DNA from: Geomonas subterranea
GTDB lineage: Bacteria > Desulfobacterota > Desulfuromonadia > Geobacterales > Geobacteraceae
Length of the DNA: 64,000 bases
Direction: 5' to 3'
NCBI RefSeq assembly: GCF_019063845.1
Contig: NZ_CP077683.1
Span: forward strand, 1,240,001-1,304,000
Shown: positions 8,072-16,896 of the stretch, one piece after another
Position numbering within the stretch: position 1 is the first letter of the stretch
Layout: each line of letters opens with the position of its first letter
Translations under genes and position numbers: made by a program
Notes under the pieces: generated by a model
Database searches by the model: none
What the model saw: the letters and a program-made list of their open reading frames with translations, nothing else
Told to the model about the DNA's origin: nothing

Positions 8072-9289
8072 ATGTTCAGGAAAGCGATCTTGCTCTTGGG
8101 CGTCGCCGTCACCTGCTGCCTGCTTTGGTTCGCCGTCTACGACTACCGCGAGGCCGGGCCCATTTCCAGGGAGAACCTGAGTGGGCTCGCACTCTCGCTC
8201 ACCACGGCCATAGAAAAACTCGCTGCCAACGATCCCTCCCTGGAGACGCTGCACTCCTTCCATCCCCCGGACGTTGCCTATTTCGCCCTGGTCGACCGCC
8301 GGGGCGTCTACCGCTTCCACTCCAACCATGATCTCGTCGGCACCACTGTCGACGCCCGTTCTCAAGAGATCCCGCTGCTGACCAGGTCCGAGACCCGTAT
8401 TGCCCTCGGTACCGGTGAGCGCGCCTATCAGTTCACGTCACCCGTGACGGTGCACGGGGAACCGCTGGCGCTGGTACTCACCCTGCATACCTATCGTGCC
8501 GACGCGGTGACCCGGCGCGCCAGGCTCAACATGACCATCGTACTCGCCCTGGTCGTGGTGGGATGGCTCTTGAGCCTCGGCCTGGCGCGGTATGCGCGGC
8601 GCGACGAGCGCCACCGGGAGGAACTGGCGCGTAGGGAGTCTCTTGCGAAACTGGGCGAAATGGGGGCGGTTCTTGCCCATGAGATACGCAACCCCCTGGC
8701 GGGGATCAAGGGTTTCGCCCAGGTCATCGCCGCGAAGCCCCAGGAGTCCCGTAACGCGGCGTTTGCCCGGAGCATCGTGACTGAGGCGGTGCGCCTGGAG
8801 AGCCTGGTTAACGATCTCCTGGCCTACGCGGCGAACGAGCCCGAGACGGTGGCGGATTTTCCCCTCGCGGACCTTTTCGACCATACCGCCTCTTTGCTCC
8901 AGCCGGATGCCGGTGCTCACGGCGTTACTATCGAGTGGCGCTGTCCAGAAGATTTGTCGCTCCGCGGCAACCGGGACAGGATCGAGCAGGCGCTGCTGAA
9001 TCTCGGACACAACGCGGTTCAGGCCATGCCGGACGGGGGGCACCTGCAGCTGCTGGCGGAGCGGTCCGGCAAGGATGCCGTCATCACCATTCGGGACAAT
9101 GGCAGCGGCATCGCGCAGGAACATCGCCAGCTTGTGTTCGAGCCGTTTTTCACCACCAAAAGCCGGGGGACCGGACTGGGGCTTGCCCTGTGCAGGAAGA
9201 TCGTGGAAGCAAACCGTGGCAGCATCACGCTGCACAGCAGGGAAGGGGAGGGGACCGTGGTCACGCTGACTCTCCCCTGTGCCAGCTGA
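8072..9289 (+). CDS. Membrane sensor histidine kinase (NtrB/ZraS type)
   Basis: Autophosphorylating sensor that probably controls the next gene's product. Two membrane segments (residues 5-23 and 153-171) bracket a periplasmic sensor of about 130 residues. The phospho-acceptor is His203 in [11 protein letters not shown], followed by a HATPase domain with N-box [11 protein letters not shown] and G-box GTGLGLALC. The ATG at 8072 is chosen over a GTG at 8057 because the hydrophobic signal anchor begins there; neither has a strong ribosome site. It is 36 bases after the cytochrome gene and 18 bases before the response regulator, so all are likely one transcript. Architecture resembles ZraS/HydH metal or envelope-stress kinases; the ligand is not visible. 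Confidence 0.9.
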   Translation: MFRKAILLLGVAVTCCLLWFAVYDYREAGPISRENLSGLALSLTTAIEKLAANDPSLETLHSFHPPDVAYFALVDRRGVYRFHSNHDLVGTTVDARSQEIPLLTRSETRIALGTGERAYQFTSPVTVHGEPLALVLTLHTYRADAVTRRARLNMTIVLALVVVGWLLSLGLARYARRDERHREELARRESLAKLGEMGAVLAHEIRNPLAGIKGFAQVIAAKPQESRNAAFARSIVTEAVRLESLVNDLLAYAANEPETVADFPLADLFDHTASLLQPDAGAHGVTIEWRCPEDLSLRGNRDRIEQALLNLGHNAVQAMPDGGHLQLLAERSGKDAVITIRDNGSGIAQEHRQLVFEPFFTTKSRGTGLGLALCRKIVEANRGSITLHSREGEGTVVTLTLPCAS

Positions 9290-9307
9290 CCAGGTAGAGG
9301 AGCCGGG

Positions 9308-10657
9308 ATGAAGGGAACAGTGCTGGTTATTGAGGATGACGACACCTTCCGCACCTTTGTGCAGACCATTTTGCAGGACGAGGGGTACCAGGTGGAAATC
9401 GCAGCCGATGGGGTGAAGGCGTTGCGCCTGTTGCGGCAGACCGCTTTCGACGTGGTGGTTTCCGACTTGAAACTCCCGGGGAAGAGCGGTCTCGAGCTGT
9501 TTCGTGAGACGCGCCCGGATCCCGGCGCCCCCCCCTTCATCTTCCTTACCGCCTTCGGCACCGTTGACGAGGCCGTCTGCGCCATCAAAGAGGGAGCAGT
9601 GGACTTTTTGACCAAACCGCTGCAGGACCCGCAGGCGTTGCTCACCCTGGTGCAGCGGACCATCGAGACACAAAGCCGGACCCGAGAATACCTCTCCCTC
9701 AAGGAGTCCGAGGCCGCCGGATTGCCGCCTGAGGAACTTCTTTTTGCCGGTGACGCCATGCGCGCCGTGCGGCAACTGGTTTATGACGTGGCCGCCACCA
9801 TGGCGAACGTGCTGATCTTCGGTGAAAGCGGCACCGGTAAAGAACTGGTCGCCCGGACCATCCACCTGATGAGCCAGAGAAGCAAGGGCGCCTTTGTCGC
9901 CATAAACTGTGCCGCTATACCCGAGAACCTGCTGGAAAGCGAACTCTTCGGTCACGAGAAGGGTGCCTTTACCGGGGCGATCCAGGCGCGCCAGGGTAAG
10001 TTCGAGTTGGCCAAAGGGGGTACCATATTCCTGGACGAGATCGGCGAGATGCCGCTTTCCCTCCAGGCGAAACTGCTGCGTGTCATACAGGAACGGTCCT
10101 TCGAGAGGGTGGGAGGGACCCGTGAGATCAAGGCCGATGTCCGCATCATCGCCGCGACCAACCGGAACCTGCGTGAGGAGGTTTCCCAGCGCCGCTTCCG
10201 TGAAGACCTGTACTACCGCCTCAACGTCTTCCCGCTGCAACTCCCGCTGCTTCGGGAAAGGGCCGATGCCATACCTGTTTTGGCCGAATACTTCATGCAG
10301 CACTTCAGCTCTCAACTGGGCAAGACGCTCAAGGGGATTGAGCACGATGCCCTCGCCGCCCTGCGTCGCTATGAGTGGCCCGGCAACGTCCGCGAGTTGC
10401 AAAACGTGATGGAAAGAGCGGTGATCCTGTCCAAGGATCTGGTCCGGGCAAGGACGCTTCCCGATGAGATCGTGTCCACGACTCGGGGAGGGCAACTGGA
10501 CAGCAGGGAGCGCCTGAAAGGTGCGGAACGCGACCTGATCACCCAGGCCATCGCCAAGCATGGCGGTAACCGCCGCCTCGCGGCAGCGGAGCTCGGTATC
10601 TCGCGGCGTTCTTTGCAGTACAAACTGAAAGAGTACGGCTTTCTCGATGAGGGGTGA
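9308..10657 (+). CDS. Sigma-54-dependent response regulator (NtrC family)
   Basis: A transcription activator for RpoN promoters. The receiver domain has its phosphorylation site at Asp53 (VSDLKLPG). The AAA+ ATPase carries Walker A GESGTGKE at 172-179 and the sigma-54 contact loop GAFTGA at 219-224. A Fis-type helix-turn-helix lies at about 410-446 (NRRLAAAELGISRRSLQYKL). At 449 residues it is full length. It pairs with the kinase immediately upstream. Likely targets are the -24/-12 promoter at 5999 and possibly the operon starting near 10828, which has paired inverted repeats just ahead of it. Domain calls are certain; targets are inferred. Confidence 0.95.
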   Translation: MKGTVLVIEDDDTFRTFVQTILQDEGYQVEIAADGVKALRLLRQTAFDVVVSDLKLPGKSGLELFRETRPDPGAPPFIFLTAFGTVDEAVCAIKEGAVDFLTKPLQDPQALLTLVQRTIETQSRTREYLSLKESEAAGLPPEELLFAGDAMRAVRQLVYDVAATMANVLIFGESGTGKELVARTIHLMSQRSKGAFVAINCAAIPENLLESELFGHEKGAFTGAIQARQGKFELAKGGTIFLDEIGEMPLSLQAKLLRVIQERSFERVGGTREIKADVRIIAATNRNLREEVSQRRFREDLYYRLNVFPLQLPLLRERADAIPVLAEYFMQHFSSQLGKTLKGIEHDALAALRRYEWPGNVRELQNVMERAVILSKDLVRARTLPDEIVSTTRGGQLDSRERLKGAERDLITQAIAKHGGNRRLAAAELGISRRSLQYKLKEYGFLDEG

Positions 10658-10660
10658 GTG

Positions 10661-10698
10661 GTGCAAGGCAGTTGCGTTAGGGTGCAATTTTTTGCACC
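10661..10698. promoter_or_regulatory. Paired inverted repeats, candidate activator-binding sites
   Basis: GTGCAA-N4-TTGCG (10661-10676) is followed five bases later by the perfect inverted repeat GGTGCAA-TTTT-TTGCACC (10681-10698). Both share the TGCAA...TTGC core. They begin 3 bases after the activator's stop codon and about 130 bases before the next translated unit. This fits an enhancer-type site for a Fis-HTH activator. The second could also act as a weak terminator. No well-spaced -24/-12 element was found downstream; the closest has a good GGCACG but a poor -12. Confidence 0.45.
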
Positions 10699-10881
10699 AG
10701 GTGAGCTTCCCCGGCAAAACTAACGGCCGCACTTTACGTGCTGATTCGGCATGTTACGCTGCCGTCGCGATCCGGCACGGAGCGTGATAACCCTTGACCG
10801 TCGACATTTCGAGAAGGAGGTTAAGGTGTGGAACGTAGCGTGCTGTTAAGCGATGCCGGTAACCGGACAAAAGGGGGAGCG

Positions 10882-10959
10882 ATGAAGACGATTGCGCTGG
10901 TAGTACTAGTGGTGGCATTTGCGCTGCTGACCGGATGCTGCATGTTGCATCCGATGTGA
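10882..10959 (+). CDS. Very small lipoprotein (25 aa)
   Basis: The ORF encodes a lipoprotein signal sequence (MKTIALVVLVVAFALLTGCC) followed by only MLHPM. The lipobox LTGC gives a lipidated Cys19 with six residues from it to the end, including Cys, Met and His. AAGGGGGAG precedes the ATG. An in-frame GTG at 10828 behind a stronger AAGGAGG would add 18 residues, but the hydrophobic leader makes 10882 the better start. It heads a run of secreted Met-rich proteins. It could be an entericidin-like lipopeptide or a metal-binding lipopeptide; function unknown. Confidence 0.55.
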   Translation: MKTIALVVLVVAFALLTGCCMLHPM

Positions 10960-10987
10960 TGACCAATCGGAAGGATGGTGCATTGTT

Positions 10988-11554
10988 ATGGCGGGTGGGC
11001 GATTTATTTTGATGATCATGGCTTTGCTCCTGAACGGGCTGTGGCTCGGGGATGCTTCCGCCGGGTTTCTCGGTTTCGGCTCCGACGACAAGGGGAAAAG
11101 CGGTCTTGACTTCAACCGGGGGTACGACCTCAACACCGTGGGGAGCGTGTCCGGTCGTGTCGTCACCGCGCCTCACCAAGTCGAAAACGAGCAGTACATC
11201 TTGGAGGTTCACACGGCGTCCGGCACCGTGAACCTGAGTGTCGGGCCAGGCGCCTACTGGCAGAAAAAGGGAATCGCCGTTCGGGTCAACGACGAGATCA
11301 GCGCCAAAGGTGCCAGGGCGCAGGGGCTGGATGGCAAAGATTACCTGCTGACCCAGAAACTGGTGAACAAGACCACGGGAGCCGCCGTCGTACTGCGCAG
11401 CGACAGCGGCGAGCCGGTCTGGCCGGTTAAGGGAGCCGGGGCAGGTATGCGAGCGCAGGATGGCCGGTTCGGCGCTGGAGGCAGCGGCGGATTCATGCGT
11501 GGTGGCGGGGGCATGATTGGGGGCGGTATGATGGGCGGCGGCATGCGGCGCTAG
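10988..11554 (+). CDS. Secreted Gly/Met-rich protein of unknown function
   Basis: A 188-residue exported protein. The hydrophobic leader (about residues 6-25) ends at DASAG. A compact beta-rich domain follows (about 45-140, SVSGRVVTAPHQVENEQYILEVHT...), whose alternating strands resemble an OB-fold of the secreted YgiW/BOF kind. The tail (about 150-188) is Gly-rich with regularly spaced Met and Arg (GGGGMIGGGMMGGGMRR). It is followed 32 bases later by an outer-membrane protein gene. No enzyme motif is visible. The Met-rich tail is shared in style with the lipoprotein at 12493, suggesting a common metal-related role, by inference. Confidence 0.65.
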   Translation: MAGGRFILMIMALLLNGLWLGDASAGFLGFGSDDKGKSGLDFNRGYDLNTVGSVSGRVVTAPHQVENEQYILEVHTASGTVNLSVGPGAYWQKKGIAVRVNDEISAKGARAQGLDGKDYLLTQKLVNKTTGAAVVLRSDSGEPVWPVKGAGAGMRAQDGRFGAGGSGGFMRGGGGMIGGGMMGGGMRR

Positions 11555-11586
11555 CGCAGCCACTCCAGCCGGTCCATGAGGTGACG

Positions 11587-12453
11587 ATGATCAAGAAGGG
11601 TATCTGTTGCAACGCTGTCGGCGGTTTGCTACTGGCGGGATCTTTGCTGGTTCCGGGGTGGGCGCGGGCGGAAGGGCCTGCGCTTTCAGCGACCCTCGGT
11701 TTCGAGTTCGCGTCTGGTGATTACGGCACCGGCGTCACCACGCGGTCCATCTACCTTCCGGTTACCGTGTCGGTCGCTGCTACGGAACGGCTCGGCTTCT
11801 CCCTGGAAATACCGTATGTCTACCAGAGCAACTCTGCCGTCAATACCGGCGTCCTCTTAGGTTCTGGGGGGCAAATGGCAGGTATGCAGAAAGAAACGGC
11901 CGCGATGAGCGGCCAGCACGGCGGCAGTGGCTCCATGTCGTCTGCAAAACCAGGCAGCTACAGCCGCTCCGCGCGCGGCCTCGGCGACGTCACCGCCAAG
12001 GCCGGCTATGTACTGGTGCCGGAGGGGGATATCATGCCACGGATCCGTCCGTACCTCTTCGTGAAATTCCCCACTGGTGACGAGAGCAGGGCTCTGGGCA
12101 CCGGGGCCTTTGACCAAGGAGGCGCCGTGGAGTTTTTCAAGCAGGTGGAGAGGTGGTACTCCTTCGTCGAAACGGGCTACACGGTCCAGGGGCATTCTCC
12201 GGTGCTTCCCTTGAAGGACTACTTCAGCTTCAATGCAGGAACCGGTTACGCGATAACGGAAACGCTGCTACCCATGGTGGTTCTGAAGACCTCCACCGCT
12301 CCTATCGAAGGAGCCAGCGCGCTGGTGGACACGCGCATCAAGCTGAAATACCTGGTTACCGGCCGCACCAGCATCGAAGGGTACCTTGCCAAAGGGTGGA
12401 CCAGAAGCAGTGCCGATTACGGAAGCGGCCTCGCAGTTTCTTACGACTTTTGA
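11587..12453 (+). CDS. Outer-membrane beta-barrel protein (transporter-like)
   Basis: A 288-residue exported protein with a signal peptide of about 29 residues ending in WARA. Repeated amphipathic strands follow, ending in an aromatic C-terminal residue (AVSYDF), the usual BAM-recognised end of a barrel. The overall pattern resembles the small 'transporter' barrels often annotated in the MetA/phenol-pathway family. One extracellular-loop-sized insert (about residues 95-130) is rich in Met, Ser, Gly and His. ATG 11587 is chosen over GTG 11581 for its GAGG spacing. It is co-directional with its neighbours, with short gaps on both sides. Confidence 0.7.
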   Translation: MIKKGICCNAVGGLLLAGSLLVPGWARAEGPALSATLGFEFASGDYGTGVTTRSIYLPVTVSVAATERLGFSLEIPYVYQSNSAVNTGVLLGSGGQMAGMQKETAAMSGQHGGSGSMSSAKPGSYSRSARGLGDVTAKAGYVLVPEGDIMPRIRPYLFVKFPTGDESRALGTGAFDQGGAVEFFKQVERWYSFVETGYTVQGHSPVLPLKDYFSFNAGTGYAITETLLPMVVLKTSTAPIEGASALVDTRIKLKYLVTGRTSIEGYLAKGWTRSSADYGSGLAVSYDF

Positions 12454-12492
12454 CACATACTCAAATACAGCGATAGAAGAGGGGGCATTATC

Positions 12493-13305
12493 ATGAAACG
12501 AGAGATTATTGCGGCAGCGGCAGCATTCGTGGCGGCCGGTATCCTGGCGGGATGCGGGGGCGGCGCTTCATCCGGCACCGACTCGGCCAAGATAGCAGGC
12601 AAGGTGGCCGACGGATACCTGGAGAAGGCGACCGTCTTTATGGACAAGAACAACAACTACCGTCTCGATGCGGGGGAACCGAACACGCAAACCGACGCCA
12701 ACGGCGCCTACACGCTCACCGTGGACCCCGCCGATGTCGGCAAATACCCGATCATCGCCCTTGCCGTCAAGGACGTCACCATCGATCAGGACACCGGTCA
12801 CACTGTGGACCTGAATTACCTGTTGAGCCTTCCCAAGGACAGCGTTTCAGGGGCCGTGAGCAGCAACTTCATCAGCCCGCTCACCACGCAGGTGCGTGAG
12901 ATGATGGAGACCGGCAACTACACCATGACCCAGGCGATGGACCAGTTGCGGCTCAAGCTGCACCTTTCCCAGGACACCGACATGATGGGTGATTACATGG
13001 CGGGGCGGAATACGGCGCTACACCAGACCGCGCAGAACATGGCAACCCTGATGGGGGGACAGATGGGGCAGGTCTACCAGTCGGGCAGCGATACCGTGGT
13101 GGATGTCAACCGCTACCGCGGCATGATGGGGGCTATGTTCAGCAACATCTCATCGGTACGGGCCGCCACGACCAACGCGGAGATGACGCAGTTGATGACC
13201 CAGATGTCCTCGAACCTGAGCAACATCTCGGTCGGCCAACCGTTCCACAACATGTCCACCTACTTCGGCGGCATGATGGGGAGTGGGGGGATGATGGGTA
13301 GGTAA
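12493..13305 (+). CDS. Met-rich lipoprotein with a carboxypeptidase-regulatory-like domain
   Basis: A 270-residue lipoprotein: lipobox ILAGC with Cys21, then Gly/Ser linker. Residues 33-85 (GKVADGYLEKATVFMDKNNN...) look like a small Ig-like repeat, with an Asp-rich D-x-N-x-N-Y motif that may bind calcium. The C-terminal 130 residues hold over 25 methionines and end in GGMMGSGGMMGR. A strong hairpin follows, so this is the last gene of the run. Function unknown; metal sequestration at the outer membrane is an inference from composition and context. Confidence 0.7.
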   Translation: MKREIIAAAAAFVAAGILAGCGGGASSGTDSAKIAGKVADGYLEKATVFMDKNNNYRLDAGEPNTQTDANGAYTLTVDPADVGKYPIIALAVKDVTIDQDTGHTVDLNYLLSLPKDSVSGAVSSNFISPLTTQVREMMETGNYTMTQAMDQLRLKLHLSQDTDMMGDYMAGRNTALHQTAQNMATLMGGQMGQVYQSGSDTVVDVNRYRGMMGAMFSNISSVRAATTNAEMTQLMTQMSSNLSNISVGQPFHNMSTYFGGMMGSGGMMGR

Positions 13306-13315
13306 GCTTATTCCC

Positions 13316-13352
13316 GCGGCATCCCCGGTCTGCCTTGCGCCTGGGATGCCGC
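13316..13352. terminator. Hairpin between convergent genes
   Basis: Perfect 10-bp arms (13316-13325 with 13343-13352) and a 17-base loop sit in the 58-base gap between two convergent genes. It probably stops transcription from both sides. No T-tract. Confidence 0.55.
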
Positions 13353-13363
13353 CACTGCATTCC

Positions 13364-15628
13364 TTAGTCCCCTGCTAGCGCCTCCCTGACCTTGGCCGCC
13401 AACGACTGCATGGTGAATGGCTTTTGCAGAAAACACATGTCCGCGTTGAACTTGCCTCTTTCGGCGATCACATCGGCGGTATACCCTGACATGAACAGGC
13501 ATTTCAGCTGCGGCCGGTTTGCCAGCAACTGCTCGGAAAGGTCTTTGCCATTCATGCCGGGCATGATGACGTCCGTAAGCAGTAGGTCTATCTCCCGGCC
13601 CATGTCATCGGCGATGGCGATCGCTTGCTCCGGTGATGACGCGGGGTAGACCGTGTACCCCAACTGGGTAAGGATGGTGGTACCGATGTCCATGATGGCC
13701 GGCTCGTCCTCGACCAGCAGCACGGTTTCCGTGCCCCCCACCGGTTTCTCCTTTTCCAGTGTCCGCTCTTCGGTCGCCTCCTGTATCGCGGGAAGATAGA
13801 TCCTGAACGTCGCCCCGCGCCCCGGTTCGCTCTGTACCTCTATGTGGCCGCCGTTTTGCTTCACGATGCCGAACACCGTGGCGAGCCCGAGGCCGGTTCC
13901 GCGCCCCAGGGCCTTGGTGGTGTAGAACGGCTCGAAAACGCGGTCCATGACCTCGCGGGACATGCCGGCGCCGCTGTCCGCGACGACCAGCATGACGTGT
14001 TCGCCAGGCACAAGGTCGGCAATCCGCGCCTTGTCATGGTCACTCAACGTAATGTTTTCGGTGTAGATACTGATGTTTCCAACGCCCGCGATGGCGTCAC
14101 GCGCGTTGACGCAGAGGTTGGCCATGATCTGGTCCAGTTGAGACGGGTCGATCCGTACCTTGCTCACATTGAAGCCGGGAGACCACGACAGGTCGATGTC
14201 CTCGCCAATCAGGCGATGCAGCATCTTGAGCATCCGCGCGATGGTCTCGTTCAGGTCGAGGACCTTGGGCTCGGCGTGCTGCTGACGGGAAAAAGCGAGC
14301 AGTTGCTTGGTGATGTCCGCTGAGCGCGTGGCCGCGTCGAGAATTTCCCTGAGGCGGTCATGCATTTCGCCGGAAGTGCCGGTCCGCAATAACGCCAGCT
14401 CCGCATGGCCGATGATGACCCCCAGCATGTTGTTGAAATCGTGAGCCACACCACCCGCTAACTGCCCCACAGCTTCCATCTTCTGGCTTTGCGCCAGTTG
14501 CTGGGCCAGTTCCCGCTTCTCCGCCTCTATCTCTGCCTTTTCAGTGACGTCTCGTATCACCAGCACCGTACCCGCCAGTTGTCCCAAGCTGTCGATGATC
14601 GGGGCGCCGTTGGCGGTTACGGTGCGCAGGGCGCCGCTTTTGGAGACGATGTGGTGCTGACCGGGGAGTTCAAGCGTCCGTCTGGCCTCCAGAACGCTAC
14701 CGAGCTGCGTCATGACTTCCGCATATTCCGTATCGGTGCCGAGCTTCAGCACCTGTCCCAGTTCCTTTCCTTTGGCTTCTTCCTCGCTCCAGCCGGTAAG
14801 CTGCTCCGCTATCTGGTTCAAGAGCATGACTCTATTGCCGGTATCGGTGGCGATAACGCCGTCCCCAATGGATTGCAGGGTCACGGTCAGGCGTTCCTGC
14901 TCGGCGAGCAGTCGTTGTTCAGCATCGCGCAGTTGGGTCGAGGAATGGTTCAGCGCGTCGGCGAGAAGATCGATCTCGTACACTCCGCGTCGCACCGAAA
15001 CCTGGGCTCCCTTTCGGTCCTGCAGTTCCTGCGCGAACTGGCTCAGTTCTCTTATCGCTCTCAACGGGCGTTTGACCACAATGATCATCAGCAGTGTGCC
15101 GACCAAGATCCAAAGGGCTCCGATCTGCAGGCTGCTTTTCCATGTGGCCACTTGAAGTTCGTTCGCGGTCTTGAGGGTCAGTGCCATCCGGACCCATCCG
15201 AGGTGGGTACCGGCCAGGATGGGCGCCCAACTCACCAGTTGGTCACCTTCGCGCCTAAGATCAGGCTCCGGTCGACCTGGGACGGCTATGTGCGTAATTT
15301 TGTAGCTTAGGGTCGGGTGAATGCCACGCGAGGAGCGCTGTATGTTGCAAAGAAGGTGGCCGTCCGGTTCGGCCACCTGGATGGAAAGGACTTCGGGCAT
15401 GCTAGCCGCGTTCATCATGTGCGATTCCAGCCCGGCGTACTCCTGGGTCACGATGAAGGTCGCTGCGTCGTGGGCATGGCTGTGTGAGAGAACCCGCAGG
15501 TTGTCCGAGAGGGCCTGGATGTACACGGACTGCTGCCTGCTGCCGGTCCACCAACCGTAGACGGCAATCATCACCGCCAGAATCAGGGCAAGTGAAACGA
15601 TGATCTTTACTTCCAAACGTTTTAACAT
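13364..15628 (-). CDS. Membrane hybrid histidine kinase (HAMP-PAS-HisKA-HATPase-REC)
   Basis: A 754-residue sensor. Membrane segments at about 9-28 and 168-186 enclose a periplasmic sensor of 140 residues. A HAMP-like linker follows (187-240), then one PAS domain (about 245-365), HisKA with His396 (GGVAHDFNNML), HATPase, and a C-terminal receiver with Asp686 (LLTDVIMPG). Phosphate is expected to pass from His396 to its own receiver and then to an unseen partner. The gene starts 12 bases after the PhnD-like binding protein, so they are co-transcribed. This pairing suggests that the binding protein feeds ligand information to the kinase's periplasmic domain. No DNA-binding partner lies nearby. 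Confidence 0.92.
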   Translation of the reverse strand: MLKRLEVKIIVSLALILAVMIAVYGWWTGSRQQSVYIQALSDNLRVLSHSHAHDAATFIVTQEYAGLESHMMNAASMPEVLSIQVAEPDGHLLCNIQRSSRGIHPTLSYKITHIAVPGRPEPDLRREGDQLVSWAPILAGTHLGWVRMALTLKTANELQVATWKSSLQIGALWILVGTLLMIIVVKRPLRAIRELSQFAQELQDRKGAQVSVRRGVYEIDLLADALNHSSTQLRDAEQRLLAEQERLTVTLQSIGDGVIATDTGNRVMLLNQIAEQLTGWSEEEAKGKELGQVLKLGTDTEYAEVMTQLGSVLEARRTLELPGQHHIVSKSGALRTVTANGAPIIDSLGQLAGTVLVIRDVTEKAEIEAEKRELAQQLAQSQKMEAVGQLAGGVAHDFNNMLGVIIGHAELALLRTGTSGEMHDRLREILDAATRSADITKQLLAFSRQQHAEPKVLDLNETIARMLKMLHRLIGEDIDLSWSPGFNVSKVRIDPSQLDQIMANLCVNARDAIAGVGNISIYTENITLSDHDKARIADLVPGEHVMLVVADSGAGMSREVMDRVFEPFYTTKALGRGTGLGLATVFGIVKQNGGHIEVQSEPGRGATFRIYLPAIQEATEERTLEKEKPVGGTETVLLVEDEPAIMDIGTTILTQLGYTVYPASSPEQAIAIADDMGREIDLLLTDVIMPGMNGKDLSEQLLANRPQLKCLFMSGYTADVIAERGKFNADMCFLQKPFTMQSLAAKVREALAGD

Positions 15629-15640
15629 CTATGTATCCGG

Positions 15641-16486
15641 TTATTTCGGTTGCTGCTTGTCAAGCCGCTCGAAATCGACGTTGGCGAAGAACGAATAGTC
15701 GCGCTTGTAATCAGCCCTGACCGGTTTGACAAGCTTCACCGCTTCCAGCATCTTGCGTCCCTGGTCCGATTTGTCGAGGTTCAACAGCGCAGTAGTTACG
15801 GCGTCCCTGACTTTTTTCGGGATCCTGGGATGCGCTGAGAAAGGGTGGGGAGGGATTTTTTCCGTCTGCATGATGACTCTGAACTCTTTCTGCATCTCAG
15901 GGGCGTCTTCCATCATGCTGCTGTCGAGGGTGGCGCCGGCAGCGGCCTTGCCGACCAGAACGCTCTTGGCGACGTTGATGGTGGAGCCGCTGAATGACAC
16001 GTTGAAGTCGATGTTGTTGCCGCTGAGAAGCGCATGGCGCGTGATGACGCTGCAGACGTTTTTGGGGCCGACGATGGCGATGGTCTGGCCTTCAAGGTCC
16101 TTCACCTTGGTGTAGGGGGAATCCTTGCGCACGAAGACCTGACCGCGCAACATGTTGGAACCGCGCACCAGCGGGATGTACTTCTGTTTCTGGTAGGCCA
16201 GGTAGAACATGTTCGGCGCGGCGTACATGAAGTCGGCATTCCCGGCCCTGGTCTCCTCGAGGAAGGTCGTTATCTTGTCGTAGAGTTTGAGTTCGACCTT
16301 GACGCCCAGCTCACGGGAAAGGTAATCCGCAATGGGGGTCCAGTTTTTATGGAGCGTGACGGCGGGGAGATTTGGGACGACAGCGAGGGTATACCCCTTT
16401 TCAGAAGCCATGACCAGGCGGGGAAGGGTGGTCGCAAAAAGGATGGCCATGGCAAGAGTGAAAAAACCGAACCTGAAACGTGACAT
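15641..16486 (-). CDS. PhnD-like periplasmic substrate-binding protein
   Basis: A 281-residue exported protein of the phosphate/phosphite/phosphonate-binding (PhnD/SsuA-like, type II) family. The start at 16486 is chosen over an ORF start 40 codons upstream: GGAGG lies 7 bases before it, and a signal peptide (SRFRFGFFTLAMAILFATT, cleaved near VMA-SEKGY) begins there. Motifs typical of the family include GYTLAVVPNLP at the mature start, YAAPNMFYLA, and DLEGQTIAIVGP. No permease or ATPase gene is present; instead a hybrid kinase follows 12 bases later. It therefore probably serves sensing rather than uptake. The ligand cannot be told from sequence. Confidence 0.88.
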   Translation of the reverse strand: MSRFRFGFFTLAMAILFATTLPRLVMASEKGYTLAVVPNLPAVTLHKNWTPIADYLSRELGVKVELKLYDKITTFLEETRAGNADFMYAAPNMFYLAYQKQKYIPLVRGSNMLRGQVFVRKDSPYTKVKDLEGQTIAIVGPKNVCSVITRHALLSGNNIDFNVSFSGSTINVAKSVLVGKAAAGATLDSSMMEDAPEMQKEFRVIMQTEKIPPHPFSAHPRIPKKVRDAVTTALLNLDKSDQGRKMLEAVKLVKPVRADYKRDYSFFANVDFERLDKQQPK

Positions 16487-16896
16487 ACAGATCCTCCAAG
16501 ACATTGGTGTTGTAACTGAGAACTTGATACTGGCACAGTGACGGGCAGTCACAGAAGCAGGACGGCCATTAAGTAATACCACAGAAAAAGAAAAAGTCAG
16601 CAGCACGTCGAAAGCTTGACTATGTCAGGTTTTGACTCAGTAAAACTACCGGTACTGCGTTCATTACTTCGCTGTCTTTGCGGTATGAGCAGATGGTGAC
16701 TGAGTTGGTGATGGGAACGAAGAAGAATGAGAGAGAGCTGTGCAACATCAACGAGTGGTAGCCAAGATCGATCAGGACCCGCATCACCGTGAGCAGCCAG
16801 AGATAGATGAATGGATGGAGAAGCTGCCCTCGCAGGAGGGGTATCCGTAAAACGCCCATAAGATATATTATGTCAAGTTGAAGAGGCGTGTTTACC

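Noticed and set aside
8438-10732. 764-codon open frame on the minus strand
   Set aside because: Antisense to the kinase and NtrC-type activator genes, both of which have complete motifs. It is a GC-rich codon shadow.
10745-10790. Possible sigma-54 promoters before the small lipoprotein
   Set aside because: One candidate has 11 rather than 10 bases between GG and GC. The other (GGCACG...) has GA instead of GC at -12. Not good enough to annotate.
10754-11563. 269-codon minus-strand frame over the Gly/Met-rich secreted protein
   Set aside because: The plus-strand gene has a signal peptide and fits its co-directional neighbours; the minus frame has no motif or ribosome site.
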